Notes: generated from the sequence alone by a model not told the origin. Positions 1 through 7,284 are shown, numbered from the stretch's first letter. The stretch: DNA of 23,006 nucleotides from JACMLD01 sp039915085 (GCA_039915085.1 JBDSOC010000168.1:1-23006), one strand, 5' to 3'. Numbers and translations: made by a program.

Positions 1-312
1 CTCAAAAGCAGTAAAAGAATAAATCATTTCCTGGGCTAAAATGAAACCGCAAGCGCGGTAAGTGCGCGGAGTAATGTAAACAGGTAGCTGGTATTTTTTT
101 ACCAGTGTGGGTATGCCGCTGATATGATCCGTATGCTCATGTGTAACAAATACTGCTTTCAATTTTGCGGGATCAAGTCCAAGACTGTGCATCCTTTTTT
201 CAATTTCCCTGCAGCTTATTCCAGCATCTATTAATATGGCTTCTTCGTTATTGCCCACATAATAACAATTACCGTTACTGCCAGAATTTAATGATGCAAC
301 AAACAAAGACAT
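1..312 (-). CDS. MBL-fold metallohydrolase, WalJ/YycJ-like (N-terminal part, runs off window)
   Basis: Only the first 104 codons lie in the window; the frame stays open to base 1. The protein starts MSLFVASLNSGSNGNCYYVG, followed by LIDAGIS and a zinc-binding T-H-E-H-T-D-H-I-S-G motif at residues 57-66 (HxHxDH with His58, His60, Asp62, His63). The SxGSxGN N-terminus together with this motif is characteristic of the YycJ/WalJ (VicX) branch of the metallo-beta-lactamase fold: cytoplasmic, probably acting on nucleic acid or phosphodiester substrates. There is no signal peptide, in keeping with a cytoplasmic enzyme. The start ATG is at 312-310, downstream of a 208-base gap after the alpha/beta hydrolase gene, so it may have its own promoter, although no clear TTTG/TAnnTTTG pair was found there. 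It appears to be a housekeeping gene unrelated to the PUL. The fold is certain; the subfamily is likely. Confidence 0.88.
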   Translation of the reverse strand, partial: MSLFVASLNSGSNGNCYYVGNNEEAILIDAGISCREIEKRMHSLGLDPAKLKAVFVTHEHTDHISGIPTLVKKYQLPVYITPRTYRACGFILAQEMIYSFTAFE

Positions 313-520
313 GTGGCAAAATACGGCTTTAATTATTAATCGCCAATGAAAAAATAATCACAACAAAATGCGTTCTTTTTGAAGCGGGCAAAATTTTTGA
401 TTGAAAAAATGCCGTGCCGGTTTCTAATTCCTTATAATTTTTTAAAACCGATTCCCGTTATTACCAGGGAGTAAGAAAACGCAAATTAATAGCTGTCTAA
501 TGTATAGTATAATGAAGTGG
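313..520. other. intergenic region between alpha/beta hydrolase and MBL genes
   Basis: These 208 AT-rich bases contain no convincing open frame on either strand. The only structure seen is a weak 4-base stem (TCCC/GGGA) near 454-471, which is too short to call a terminator. A promoter for the MBL gene is expected here, but no good match to the Bacteroidota consensus was found. Confidence 0.4.
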
Positions 521-1468
521 TTACAGAAAGGTAAATAACGCGGCCGCAAACTTATCCAAATCCTGTACGTGTGAAATATGTCCCATCCCTTCCAGCTCAA
601 TTAACTTTGCATTCTTAATGGTAGCGGCAGCCATTTTTCCTAATTGGGAATATTGCCCATATTGGCTTTTTTGTCCTTCGGTTAAAAGATCTTTTCCGAC
701 AACTGTACGATCGGCCTGTCCAATAATAAGTAATACAGGTACCGCAATACGGTTTAGTTCATATACCACCGGCTGCTCATAAATCATTTGGTAAGTAACC
801 GCATTTACATGTGCAATATTATCAAATGCAGGATCAGCTAAACCCTCCGCCTGGACTGCTACATATTGCTCATATTCCGGCTTCCATACCGGGTAATATG
901 TTTGCTGGTATTTTTTGTATGATTCGTAGCTGGCAGATTTTTCTTTTTTATAAAGCTGCTCAAGCGACTGGTAAGGAATAAAAGTTTTATAATCTTCCAG
1001 TCCAATTGGGTTTTCCAATACAAGCTTTTCAGTAAGTTGAGGATACATAATTGCAAAACGAATGGCCAGCATCCCTCCCATTGAATGCCCCAGCACAATA
1101 ACTTTATTAATATGAAGTGAATCAAGCAAACTTTTATTAACAGCGCTGAGCATATGAAAGCTATAATGGAGATCTGGTTTTCCCGAATGCCCCCAGCCCG
1201 GCAAATCAGGCGCTAATACCCTGTAACCTTTTTTTACCAGCAAGGGTATCAGATCTTTCCAGTAATATCCGCTAAAATTCTTACCATGAAATAGCAATAT
1301 TGTTTTACCATTACCGGCCGGCGGCTTCACATCCATATAAGACATGTAACTTTCTTTATTTTCAATATCGATGGAAAATTTCTGTGAAGCATACGGATAT
1401 ACAACCTGTGTGTACGCTATATTGCATATTAATAAAACGACTAAGCCAATAATTATTTTGTTATTCAT
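521..1468 (-). CDS. secreted alpha/beta hydrolase
   Basis: This 315-residue serine hydrolase belongs to the alpha/beta hydrolase fold superfamily. A signal peptide is visible at residues 1-21 (N-N-K then a hydrophobic core ending A-Y-T-Q), so the enzyme probably acts in the periplasm. The oxyanion loop is LLFHGKNFSG (about 58-67), followed by PDLPGWGHS. The nucleophile elbow is G-H-S-M-G-G with Ser129. The acid is probably Asp253 in GQADRTV, and the catalytic base is His297 in EGMGHISH. A lid-like helical insertion covers roughly residues 155-225. Length and motif spacing fit haloperoxidase/lipase-like or epoxide hydrolase-like members, but the substrate cannot be read from sequence. It follows the Csp-like gene by 28 bases on the same strand and could be co-transcribed with it. 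No nearby gene indicates a pathway. Confidence 0.9.
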   Translation of the reverse strand: MNNKIIIGLVVLLICNIAYTQVVYPYASQKFSIDIENKESYMSYMDVKPPAGNGKTILLFHGKNFSGYYWKDLIPLLVKKGYRVLAPDLPGWGHSGKPDLHYSFHMLSAVNKSLLDSLHINKVIVLGHSMGGMLAIRFAIMYPQLTEKLVLENPIGLEDYKTFIPYQSLEQLYKKEKSASYESYKKYQQTYYPVWKPEYEQYVAVQAEGLADPAFDNIAHVNAVTYQMIYEQPVVYELNRIAVPVLLIIGQADRTVVGKDLLTEGQKSQYGQYSQLGKMAAATIKNAKLIELEGMGHISHVQDLDKFAAALFTFL

Positions 1469-1496
1469 ACTAAGTTTACCAATTCCATTAATTTAA

Positions 1497-1823
1497 TTAT
1501 TGTACAGCTTTACATTCTTTTTCGCATGCCCGGCAAGCTTCTGCGCATACTATACAATGCTGCATATGTTTATGTTTTTCACATTCCGCTGCACATAGCC
1601 CGCATAATTCAGCACATTCCTTTAACAAATGCTTGCCATGTACAGAGCCCCTTCCAATAAAAGAGGCAGTGACGCTGCATATAGCGGCACAATCAATATC
1701 CAGCCTGATGCAATCCGTCATCATTTTTACATCAGCTTCTCCCAGGCAGGCAGTTGTACAATGATTACATGCGTTCGCGCAGTTATTAAGGGCGCTAATT
1801 AATTTACTGTTTATACTTGTCAT
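1497..1823 (-). CDS. four-helix-bundle copper-binding protein (Csp/DUF326-like)
   Basis: This 108-residue protein has 16 cysteines, at positions 15, 19, 22, 26, 38, 45, 49, 70, 74, 77, 81, 90, 93, 97, 100 and 104, mostly spaced CxxxC or CxxC so that they line one face of helices. That pattern, the length, and the His/Cys-rich segment KHKHMQHC are typical of the copper storage protein (Csp) family, also annotated as four-helix bundle copper-binding protein (DUF326), in which cysteines inside the bundle hold many Cu(I) ions. There is no signal peptide, so a cytosolic Csp3-like location is expected. The start codon overlaps the stop of the upstream membrane-protein gene in an ATGA arrangement (1820-1823), which implies translational coupling. 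Copper binding is family knowledge; the functional link with the membrane partner is inferred. Confidence 0.88.
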   Translation of the reverse strand: MTSINSKLISALNNCANACNHCTTACLGEADVKMMTDCIRLDIDCAAICSVTASFIGRGSVHGKHLLKECAELCGLCAAECEKHKHMQHCIVCAEACRACEKECKAVQ

Positions 1824-2365
1824 AAATGATAATTTTTCTTTGGGTTTTCTTCTTCTTTTATTTTCTTATCCGGCTTCCTTTCATCCGGGTATATATTTTT
1901 CATAACAGAAAAGGGTATCAAAAGTGAAATAAAAAATGAGGCCCCGGCATTTCCTATTATCGCATTTAAAAATAGTATTTTACCAAAGCCATTATTTTTC
2001 CCGGATAGCTGCCCCGGCGCACCCTGTAAAGAAATATGATTGGCTGACGCAGGTCTGAAAACGCCCGGCACAAAAACAAACAACATTAACAAAGTCATTA
2101 TGCATGCTATAACAATTCCCGCAACCGCTGATTTACCACCAATTACTACCAGCCTCACGGTTCCAATATCACTTTGATGTTGTTTATAAAACCATGCTAT
2201 AAAAATTCCTATAACTGCGGCAAATAAGAAATTTCCTACATACAAAATATAGATTTCTTCATAAGCCATGTGGCGGATGTAGAAAAAAACTGTGATACAA
2301 TAAACAAAAGCCGCAACTGCCGCAAATCTCATAATTTGTTTTAGAAAAGTAAATTCTATATTCAT
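1820..2365 (-). CDS. four-segment membrane protein of unknown function, coupled to Csp-like gene
   Basis: This 181-residue protein is not recognised as a named family. Four hydrophobic segments are visible, at about residues 12-31, 38-59, 70-101 and 129-155. Between the last two lies a polar loop containing PASANHISLQGAPGQLSGKN. The C-terminal 25 residues are strongly charged (DERKPDKKIKEEENPKK) and are probably cytoplasmic. There are few cysteines or histidines, so it does not look like a CopA or CopB copper ATPase. Its stop overlaps the start of the cysteine-rich copper-binding gene by four bases (ATGA), so the two are almost certainly made together. A role in the metal-related function of its partner is only an inference. 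The gene starts after a 226-base intergenic stretch and is probably the first in its operon. Confidence 0.75.
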   Translation of the reverse strand: MNIEFTFLKQIMRFAAVAAFVYCITVFFYIRHMAYEEIYILYVGNFLFAAVIGIFIAWFYKQHQSDIGTVRLVVIGGKSAVAGIVIACIMTLLMLFVFVPGVFRPASANHISLQGAPGQLSGKNNGFGKILFLNAIIGNAGASFFISLLIPFSVMKNIYPDERKPDKKIKEEENPKKNYHL

Positions 2366-2591
2366 ATCATTGAGGCGTCAAATAATATACCAGTTGCTAT
2401 TTTGTTAACAGCAGCCTTATAACAGCAGTTAAAAAATAATGTGTGGAAATGTTACCCCAGCATAACGAATACCTGATTGCTGATTGTAGGGTTGCTGATT
2501 TTGCGCGAAGCCGGGTATAGAAGAAAAGTAAGCGATGCCAGTTTAAAGAATTTGCATCTTTTCCGGCAATACTAACGCGTCAATTTTTTAT
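2366..2591. other. intergenic region with a short direct repeat
   Basis: This stretch separates the GH93-like gene from the membrane-protein/Csp pair. No open frame of useful length was found. Read on the minus strand, the 9-mer CTGCTGTTA occurs twice, 15 bases apart start to start (about 2405-2428), just upstream of the membrane-protein gene. It could be a regulator binding site or chance. A near-miss to a Bacteroidota -7 box (TATTATTTG) follows it. No terminator hairpin was seen after the GH93-like gene. Confidence 0.35.
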
Positions 2592-3779
2592 CTATTTCAA
2601 ATATCCTTTTATCATCCAGATTTCTGATATTGACCTGGAAAATCCATTGGTAGATGTAATGGCAATTATAGTATCTCCTTTAGTAACACAAAGTGAATTC
2701 CATAATGCATGGTAACCTTCAGGTACAATAAAAGGCAGCGTTTTGTTATCAAAGCCACCTGCATACGCATCGCCCGTTGCTACAATCATGACAGCATTTT
2801 CATCAGTATTTTTTCCATTTCTGTTTTCAGTTGACTGATAAGATAAAACAGTGATTCCAGTTGACAACTGGCGCAGGTAGGGGGCTCCTGCATAAATGGT
2901 ATCTGCTAAATGATCTGCCAATGCAAATATGCGTTTATTGTCACTACCACCTACCGTATGTTCCCATTTACCCATCACTGATGAATGAATGATACAGGGC
3001 TTAAAATTTTTGACAGCGGGATCCTCAATGGCAATGGCTACTTCTTTTTGTGGCTGTAGCCATATGGGCACAGGCATCCCATCCCTGCTATTTTTCCTGA
3101 AACTTATGACCTGCGGATGTAACGGCCAGCTCATGCCGTTATCCGGCGAATGCAACATCGAAATATTCTGTTCATTACTTGTAGTATAAAGAGCTTCATC
3201 AGAAAAGAACAACTGTATTTCACCGGTGGGTAACTGAATAGCGGCAGGTTCCCAACAGCCATCTTTAAATGATTCACCTGCTTTGTATATTATTTTTTCA
3301 TCTCTCCATGTTAATCCTTTATCATAACTTTTCTTAACCCTGATATCAAATTTTTTACCAGTTTCAGGCAAGCCTTTCAATGCGCCCAGTGGACGGCCAT
3401 TGTAGCAAAGCAAGAGATCGCCATTGATCAATTGCAACAATTCAGGCGTATCCATATTAATTCCGTCCGCCTTTTCTGCAGCAACAATCATTTGCTGCCA
3501 CTGCCATCCGCCGGCTAAGCTTTTTTGAATAATAATATTTCCTTTTGAAGCGTAGGCAATCAATAAAGACTCATCCTGTAATTGTATCATTCTTGGGTAG
3601 AATGCAGTTGCACCAGCAGGAGAAATTTGTTTTAGTGTAGTGTTATCCCAGTTAATTTTTCTTTCAGCAACAGGTACATTTCCTGCTGCTGCAAGCGTAT
3701 ACCCATATAATGCGTGATAACCACGGTTAATTACCAATGCCAGCAAAAAGTAAACAATAGCTATAAATAATGCCTTCAT
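2592..3779 (-). CDS. sialidase-fold BNR protein, probable GH93-like exo-alpha-1,5-L-arabinanase
   Basis: This 395-residue protein has an N-terminal hydrophobic segment (residues 3-19), either a signal peptide or membrane anchor since no clear A-x-A/A-Q cleavage site follows. The rest looks like a six-bladed beta-propeller: YPRMIQL (61-67), an Asp-box SYDKGLTW (151-158), a second Asp-box SPDNGMSW (211-218), and blade strands such as IQLPTGEIQLFFSDE. Two acidic residues stand out: Glu177 in G-C-W-E-P-A and Glu252 in AIAIED, the latter after SRDGMPVP. As I recall, the fungal GH93 exo-arabinanase Arb93A uses two glutamates about 72 residues apart, the second in a strand after a GMP-type motif; the spacing here is 75. 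GH93 therefore fits better than a true sialidase, for which I do not see a clear arginine triad. Neighbouring arabinose-directed enzymes support this. The family assignment is moderate in confidence, the fold high. Confidence 0.7.
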   Translation of the reverse strand: MKALFIAIVYFLLALVINRGYHALYGYTLAAAGNVPVAERKINWDNTTLKQISPAGATAFYPRMIQLQDESLLIAYASKGNIIIQKSLAGGWQWQQMIVAAEKADGINMDTPELLQLINGDLLLCYNGRPLGALKGLPETGKKFDIRVKKSYDKGLTWRDEKIIYKAGESFKDGCWEPAAIQLPTGEIQLFFSDEALYTTSNEQNISMLHSPDNGMSWPLHPQVISFRKNSRDGMPVPIWLQPQKEVAIAIEDPAVKNFKPCIIHSSVMGKWEHTVGGSDNKRIFALADHLADTIYAGAPYLRQLSTGITVLSYQSTENRNGKNTDENAVMIVATGDAYAGGFDNKTLPFIVPEGYHALWNSLCVTKGDTIIAITSTNGFSRSISEIWMIKGYLK

Positions 3780-3866
3780 ATACTATACAAACCATATTGT
3801 TTTCATGATTGTCCCCCAATCAGGAGGGAAAGGCTAAACCTTTACAGTGGCAAGTTTGCTGGTATA
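3780..3866 (-). promoter_or_regulatory. leader of GH93-like gene with two small hairpins
   Basis: The 87-base gap between the PHP-type and GH93-like genes contains two inverted repeats on the transcribed strand. One is AAAGG-TTTAG-CCTTT (about 3829-3843). The other is GATTG-GGGGA-CAATC (about 3808-3822), ending about 28 bases before the GH93-like ATG. Neither has a T-run, so they are weak as terminators; they could be processing or leader structures. A TTTG close to the start (TATGGTTTG) is one base off the Bacteroidota -7 spacing. Confidence 0.3.
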
Positions 3867-6017
3867 TTATTTCAGCCAAACCGTTTGCGTAAATGCACCA
3901 TTGGCAGCAATGTCCCATACCTCCAGCCGTACCCATTTTCTGCCGGTCAAATCTATTGTTTCACTTATTGATTTTTCTCCAAAAGAAAGGGTCTTATTCA
4001 AATCTACTTTATTCCGGTAAACTTTGCTTCCATCACCCGAAATAATTTCTGCAAAATTGAGTGGAAAAGTCCACCTGACATTGAATGAAACAACCGCCTT
4101 ACCTGTTTTTGTCAATTGCAATGTTTCACCTGTTGTTTTTCCATTAACAGAGAAAGCCGGAATTAATACTTCGCCTGTAGTTGAAAAAAAACTTCCCTTT
4201 TGCAGAACATCCAATACAGGTTGCCAGCCGTTTTTATACAAAGGCATTTGCTTCAGCTGCAGGTAATTTACATTCATATGCGCATACATTTCATTTTCTG
4301 GTTCAATGGAAAATAAATCTGCTTCAGAAAGCACTTTCTTTTTTAGCCCCCAGTTATTCATATCATCCATCAGGTCCAGTACCCTTTTACCGAGGCGTGG
4401 CAACGAAAGGTCGGCCGGCATTGCTTTCCAGGCTGCCCCTAGAAACCTGTCTGACAGAAAAAATTTTTCTTCTTTATATGTATCGGGAAATCCTGTTGAA
4501 CCTTTTGTTCTTGCATGTGCCGTCCACGCAAGGCCATTTTCCTTTTCCAGCAAATCAAGCATTTCTTTTGAAGTGGCAATACGGTATATTTTCCCATACA
4601 CAGGATCATCGGTAACAAATGGTTGTCCTTCTTTTCGTGACATTATCCAATAAACTGGTTTGGGGAAAAACTGCAACCAATGCCCTCCAAAGAATTCATT
4701 GGGTTCCTCTCCCGGCAATAAAAGAAAATTACCGCCAGAAAATCTGCTGCACATGGCAAACAATGCTTTTAATTCATTTAATCTTTGTTCATCAGGTCCT
4801 TTGGGATGTGCAGTGTAATGAAACTCCGCCAGGTGCACTATATTAATACCTGCGGTTTTAAAAACTTTTACAAAATTGGGTGTATCTGCCACAGGCTTGC
4901 CGGCAAGTATTACCTTCATTACATATTCATTATGAAAATGGCTCGCCATGGTTTTATATCCATCCAGCGGCAAATAAGTATCATTATGTGTAAACGCTTT
5001 TATTTTATTCAGCAGTGCAGCTGGTTTAGCTGTGCTGATATAACAAAAGAAATTTAAGCGCTGCATTGTTTTTGGCGGTGCATTAAACCAGGGCACATAC
5101 CTGTTATCACCGTATAAATCCTGCCTTATTCCAATACCATATCCATCAAACATTTTGTTGTACTGATTGCCATACCAGGTAAAGTTTAAATTAAATGCTT
5201 CATCCAGCGGATAGAAGTACTGGTGTGGCGCAGGAAATACGGCTATGCTGCCACTTGCACTGCCCCCAATAATAGTCCTGTATTTTACTTGCTGGGTAAT
5301 GCTGGTATCGCTGAAATTACAAGCTGCACTTTGCATGCTATCATATACATCTGACCAATAGATGTTATCCCAATTTTTTTTCCTGCTGATTAAACCCGCA
5401 TCATACAAAATAGCTGTTGAATCAATATCGGTAGCCATTACAGCCGCTATATTAAATAAAGGGCTTCCGTTGTACAATGTTATTTCAATGTTGCCTGCAA
5501 AACTGGCAGCCCTTATTTCAGCCACTTTAATAATTGTTCTGTTGCCATTACTGGTAACTGCTACAGCCTGCTTGTTTAACTTTACTATATATGACTGATG
5601 TGGTTTTAACGGAACCTTATCAAAAAAAATATTCCACCCGTTTTGAGAAATCAAATCACGTTTGCCTGTAGTAAGCAGGAAAGCGGGATCTGCATCTTTT
5701 AGAATATGGCTGATGCGTTTTCCTTTCATCAGCTGTATACTGCTGAATAAAGCTTCATCCTTTTTAAGATTAATAATTAATCGTCCTTTTTCCTTATTGC
5801 CGGTCGGCCAGTCAACAGTGAGTTTGTTGTCTTTGCTGTTTACAGACACAGCATTTGAATGATGAAAACCAGTTGTGTTAACTACTGCCTGTGCACTTGT
5901 TCTCATGCCTAAAACCATCAGAAAAATCAGCAAAAAAAAATTATTTATCAATATACACTCGCCTGATCTTTCTGAAAGACAGGAGCCAGCGCCTTTTACT
6001 GACAAGGATCTCAACAT
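3867..6017 (-). CDS. secreted PHP-domain metallohydrolase (CehA/McbA-like) with N-terminal beta domain
   Basis: This 716-residue protein is unusual for a PUL. The hydrophobic signal core is NNFFLLIFLMVLGM, ending T-S-A-Q. Residues about 45-340 look like all-beta sandwich sequence without a recognised signature. From about 355 the PHP pattern appears: S-H-F-H (His360, His362), VHLAEFHYTAH (Glu398, His400, His404), LLPGEEPNEFFGGHW (Glu437, Glu438, His446), and LAWTAHARTKGSTG (His501). The C-terminal GSFFSTTGEVLIPAFSVNG resembles the closing part of CehA/McbA proteins. PHP enzymes are metal-dependent phosphoesterases or hydrolases; the substrate here is unknown. The ATG at 6017 adds 22 polar residues before the signal core, so a TTG at 5951-5949 giving a standard signal peptide is a plausible alternative start. 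A run of nine A (5932-5940) lies in the signal-peptide codons. It lies between lacI and the GH93-like gene and may serve the same PUL. Confidence 0.68.
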   Translation of the reverse strand: MLRSLSVKGAGSCLSERSGECILINNFFLLIFLMVLGMRTSAQAVVNTTGFHHSNAVSVNSKDNKLTVDWPTGNKEKGRLIINLKKDEALFSSIQLMKGKRISHILKDADPAFLLTTGKRDLISQNGWNIFFDKVPLKPHQSYIVKLNKQAVAVTSNGNRTIIKVAEIRAASFAGNIEITLYNGSPLFNIAAVMATDIDSTAILYDAGLISRKKNWDNIYWSDVYDSMQSAACNFSDTSITQQVKYRTIIGGSASGSIAVFPAPHQYFYPLDEAFNLNFTWYGNQYNKMFDGYGIGIRQDLYGDNRYVPWFNAPPKTMQRLNFFCYISTAKPAALLNKIKAFTHNDTYLPLDGYKTMASHFHNEYVMKVILAGKPVADTPNFVKVFKTAGINIVHLAEFHYTAHPKGPDEQRLNELKALFAMCSRFSGGNFLLLPGEEPNEFFGGHWLQFFPKPVYWIMSRKEGQPFVTDDPVYGKIYRIATSKEMLDLLEKENGLAWTAHARTKGSTGFPDTYKEEKFFLSDRFLGAAWKAMPADLSLPRLGKRVLDLMDDMNNWGLKKKVLSEADLFSIEPENEMYAHMNVNYLQLKQMPLYKNGWQPVLDVLQKGSFFSTTGEVLIPAFSVNGKTTGETLQLTKTGKAVVSFNVRWTFPLNFAEIISGDGSKVYRNKVDLNKTLSFGEKSISETIDLTGRKWVRLEVWDIAANGAFTQTVWLK

Positions 6018-6082
6018 AGCATATAATTTAGAATGGAATATATTCCTTATTGAAAATAAAATGAAGACTTTTATTAACAGGT
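6018..6082. promoter_or_regulatory. 12-base perfect palindrome upstream of PHP-type gene
   Basis: The 65-base gap between the lacI stop and the PHP-type gene contains the perfect palindrome GGAATATATTCC at 6035-6046, in otherwise AT-rich sequence about 18 bases before the annotated ATG. It could be an operator or a chance AT-rich palindrome. No other copy was noticed upstream of other genes in the window. It is too AT-rich and too far from the ATG to act as a ribosome-binding site. Confidence 0.35.
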
Positions 6083-7135
6083 TTATGCAGATTTATCAGG
6101 GTTGAAATTTCTTGTACTCGATTGACGGCAAATCAGTTCTGGTCTGAGTACTTTTTTCCTGGGCTTACCAGAATAGGCATCACCGCTTCTCATCAGTTCA
6201 AAAAATAACTTTGCTGCTTCTTCTCCCATCGTAACTGTTTGCTGGTTAACTGAGGAAAGTGAAGGAGTTATGTATTCGCCAAAGGCTTCGTTGGCAAAAC
6301 CTACGATGGCAATTTCATCGGGCATTGTTTTGCCTGCAGTTTTGATGGCCTGCATGGCCCCCAGTGCCGTAAAATCTTCTACTGCAAAAACACCGTCAGG
6401 CATTCTTGCACCATTCAGTAAATGATTCATACATTCCCTGCCAGATTCAATGCTTACTTTTCCATAAACAATCAAATCATCATTTACTGGTATCCTGTGT
6501 ACATTCAATGCATCAATATATCCCTTCAGGCGCTGGTTAAAAATACTTACGTGCTGCTGGCCGCCGATATGTGCAATGTGCCTGCACCCTTGTTCTATCA
6601 GGTGTTTGGTAGCGGCAAATGCTCCGGCATAGTCATCGACCACTACCGATGATACACCCAGTTCATCACTGGCCCTGTCGAATAATACAAGCGGAACACC
6701 GCGTTTTTTTATTTCACTATAATGATCCAGGTTCATGGATTCTTTTGAAATGGAAGCCAGCACACCATCTACCTGCGATTGTAAAAAGGCCTGTACGCCT
6801 TTCTTTTCATATTCGTACATTTCATTGGACTGGTAAATCAGAACATTGTAATTATTTTCATTGGCCACTTTTTCAATACCATGTATTACAGATCCAAAAA
6901 AATTGATTTCTGCACTGGGTATAATAACACCAATAATATTTGATTTGCCCAACCGGAGGGATGAAGCTATTTTATTGGGCTGATAATTTAATTTCAGCGC
7001 CGTATCCTTTACCATCTTTTTAGTAGCTTCTTTTATAGCAGGATGATTGTTTAATGCGCGTGATACGGTAGCCGCCGTTATATTTAACGTACGCGCAATA
7101 TCCTGTAAGGTTACTTTAGAAATAGTGTCGCTCAT
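6083..7135 (-). CDS. LacI-family transcriptional regulator
   Basis: This 350-residue protein (from the ATG at 7135) has an N-terminal LacI helix-turn-helix, VTLQDIARTLNITAATVSRAL (about 8-28), then NHPAIKEATKKMV and the hinge-helix region NYQPNKIASSLRLGKSNIIG. The rest is a periplasmic-binding-protein-like sensor: IGVIIPSAEINFFGSVIHGIE, VDGVLAS, VPLVLFDR, SSVVVDDYAGA, HIAHIGG, FNQRLKGY, PDGVFAVEDF, DEIAIVGFANE, PSLSSVNQ. An ATG at 7180 would add 15 residues that cross a 26-base inverted repeat and precede no known domain, so 7135 is preferred. LacI regulators act in the cytoplasm and respond to a sugar. Lying between enzyme genes, it is the obvious local regulator, whereas many Bacteroidota PULs use hybrid two-component or ECF systems instead. 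It may repress its own transcription through the upstream inverted repeat. Confidence 0.95.
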   Translation of the reverse strand: MSDTISKVTLQDIARTLNITAATVSRALNNHPAIKEATKKMVKDTALKLNYQPNKIASSLRLGKSNIIGVIIPSAEINFFGSVIHGIEKVANENNYNVLIYQSNEMYEYEKKGVQAFLQSQVDGVLASISKESMNLDHYSEIKKRGVPLVLFDRASDELGVSSVVVDDYAGAFAATKHLIEQGCRHIAHIGGQQHVSIFNQRLKGYIDALNVHRIPVNDDLIVYGKVSIESGRECMNHLLNGARMPDGVFAVEDFTALGAMQAIKTAGKTMPDEIAIVGFANEAFGEYITPSLSSVNQQTVTMGEEAAKLFFELMRSGDAYSGKPRKKVLRPELICRQSSTRNFNPDKSA

Positions 7136-7161
7136 GTCAGCTGGTATAAAAATAGGTAAAG

Positions 7162-7187
7162 AAACCCGGTGTAAAAACACCCGGTTT
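7162..7187. promoter_or_regulatory. 26-base inverted repeat upstream of lacI: operator or terminator
   Basis: Two 11-base arms, AAACCCGGTGT and ACACCCGGTTT, flank a four-base AAAA centre and pair at 10 of 11 positions. It lies 27-52 bases upstream of the lacI ATG and about 120 bases after the stop of the GH-A gene. As RNA it forms a stable GC-containing hairpin, but on the minus strand it is followed only by TTTCTTTACC, a poor T-run. It may be an autoregulatory LacI operator, an attenuator, or a weak terminator of the enzyme operon. The first seems slightly more likely because of its position. Confidence 0.5.
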
Positions 7188-7252
7188 GATTTGCTAAAAT
7201 GCTATATGAGAAAGATTGGTAAATCATTGTTGCTTTTTTGAATACCTGTAAT

Positions 7253-7284
7253 GCTATCTATCCCGAAGTTTCGTGACCGCCAAA
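7253..7284 (-). promoter_or_regulatory. weak candidate promoter for lacI
   Basis: On the minus strand, TTTG (7281-7284) within TTTTGGCGG is followed after 20 bases by TAGATAGC (7253-7260), a poor match to TAnnTTTG. The same 9-mer TTTTGGCGG carries the TTTG of the stronger GH2 promoter candidate, which is the main reason for listing it. Confidence 0.22.

Noticed and set aside
454..471. TCCC/GGGA hairpin after the alpha/beta hydrolase as a terminator
   Set aside because: Four base pairs and no adjoining T-run; insufficient stability.
2592..3779. Annotation as a true sialidase (GH33)
   Set aside because: Asp-boxes occur in many propellers; no clear arginine triad is seen and the glutamate spacing fits GH93 better.
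4181..4653. Two overlapping plus-strand open frames of 115-144 codons
   Set aside because: Both are antisense to the PHP-type gene, overlap each other in different frames, and show no recognisable motif.
7136..7180. Longer lacI start at 7180
   Set aside because: The extra 15 codons run through the inverted repeat and precede the canonical LacI N-terminus; the ATG at 7135 is the natural start.
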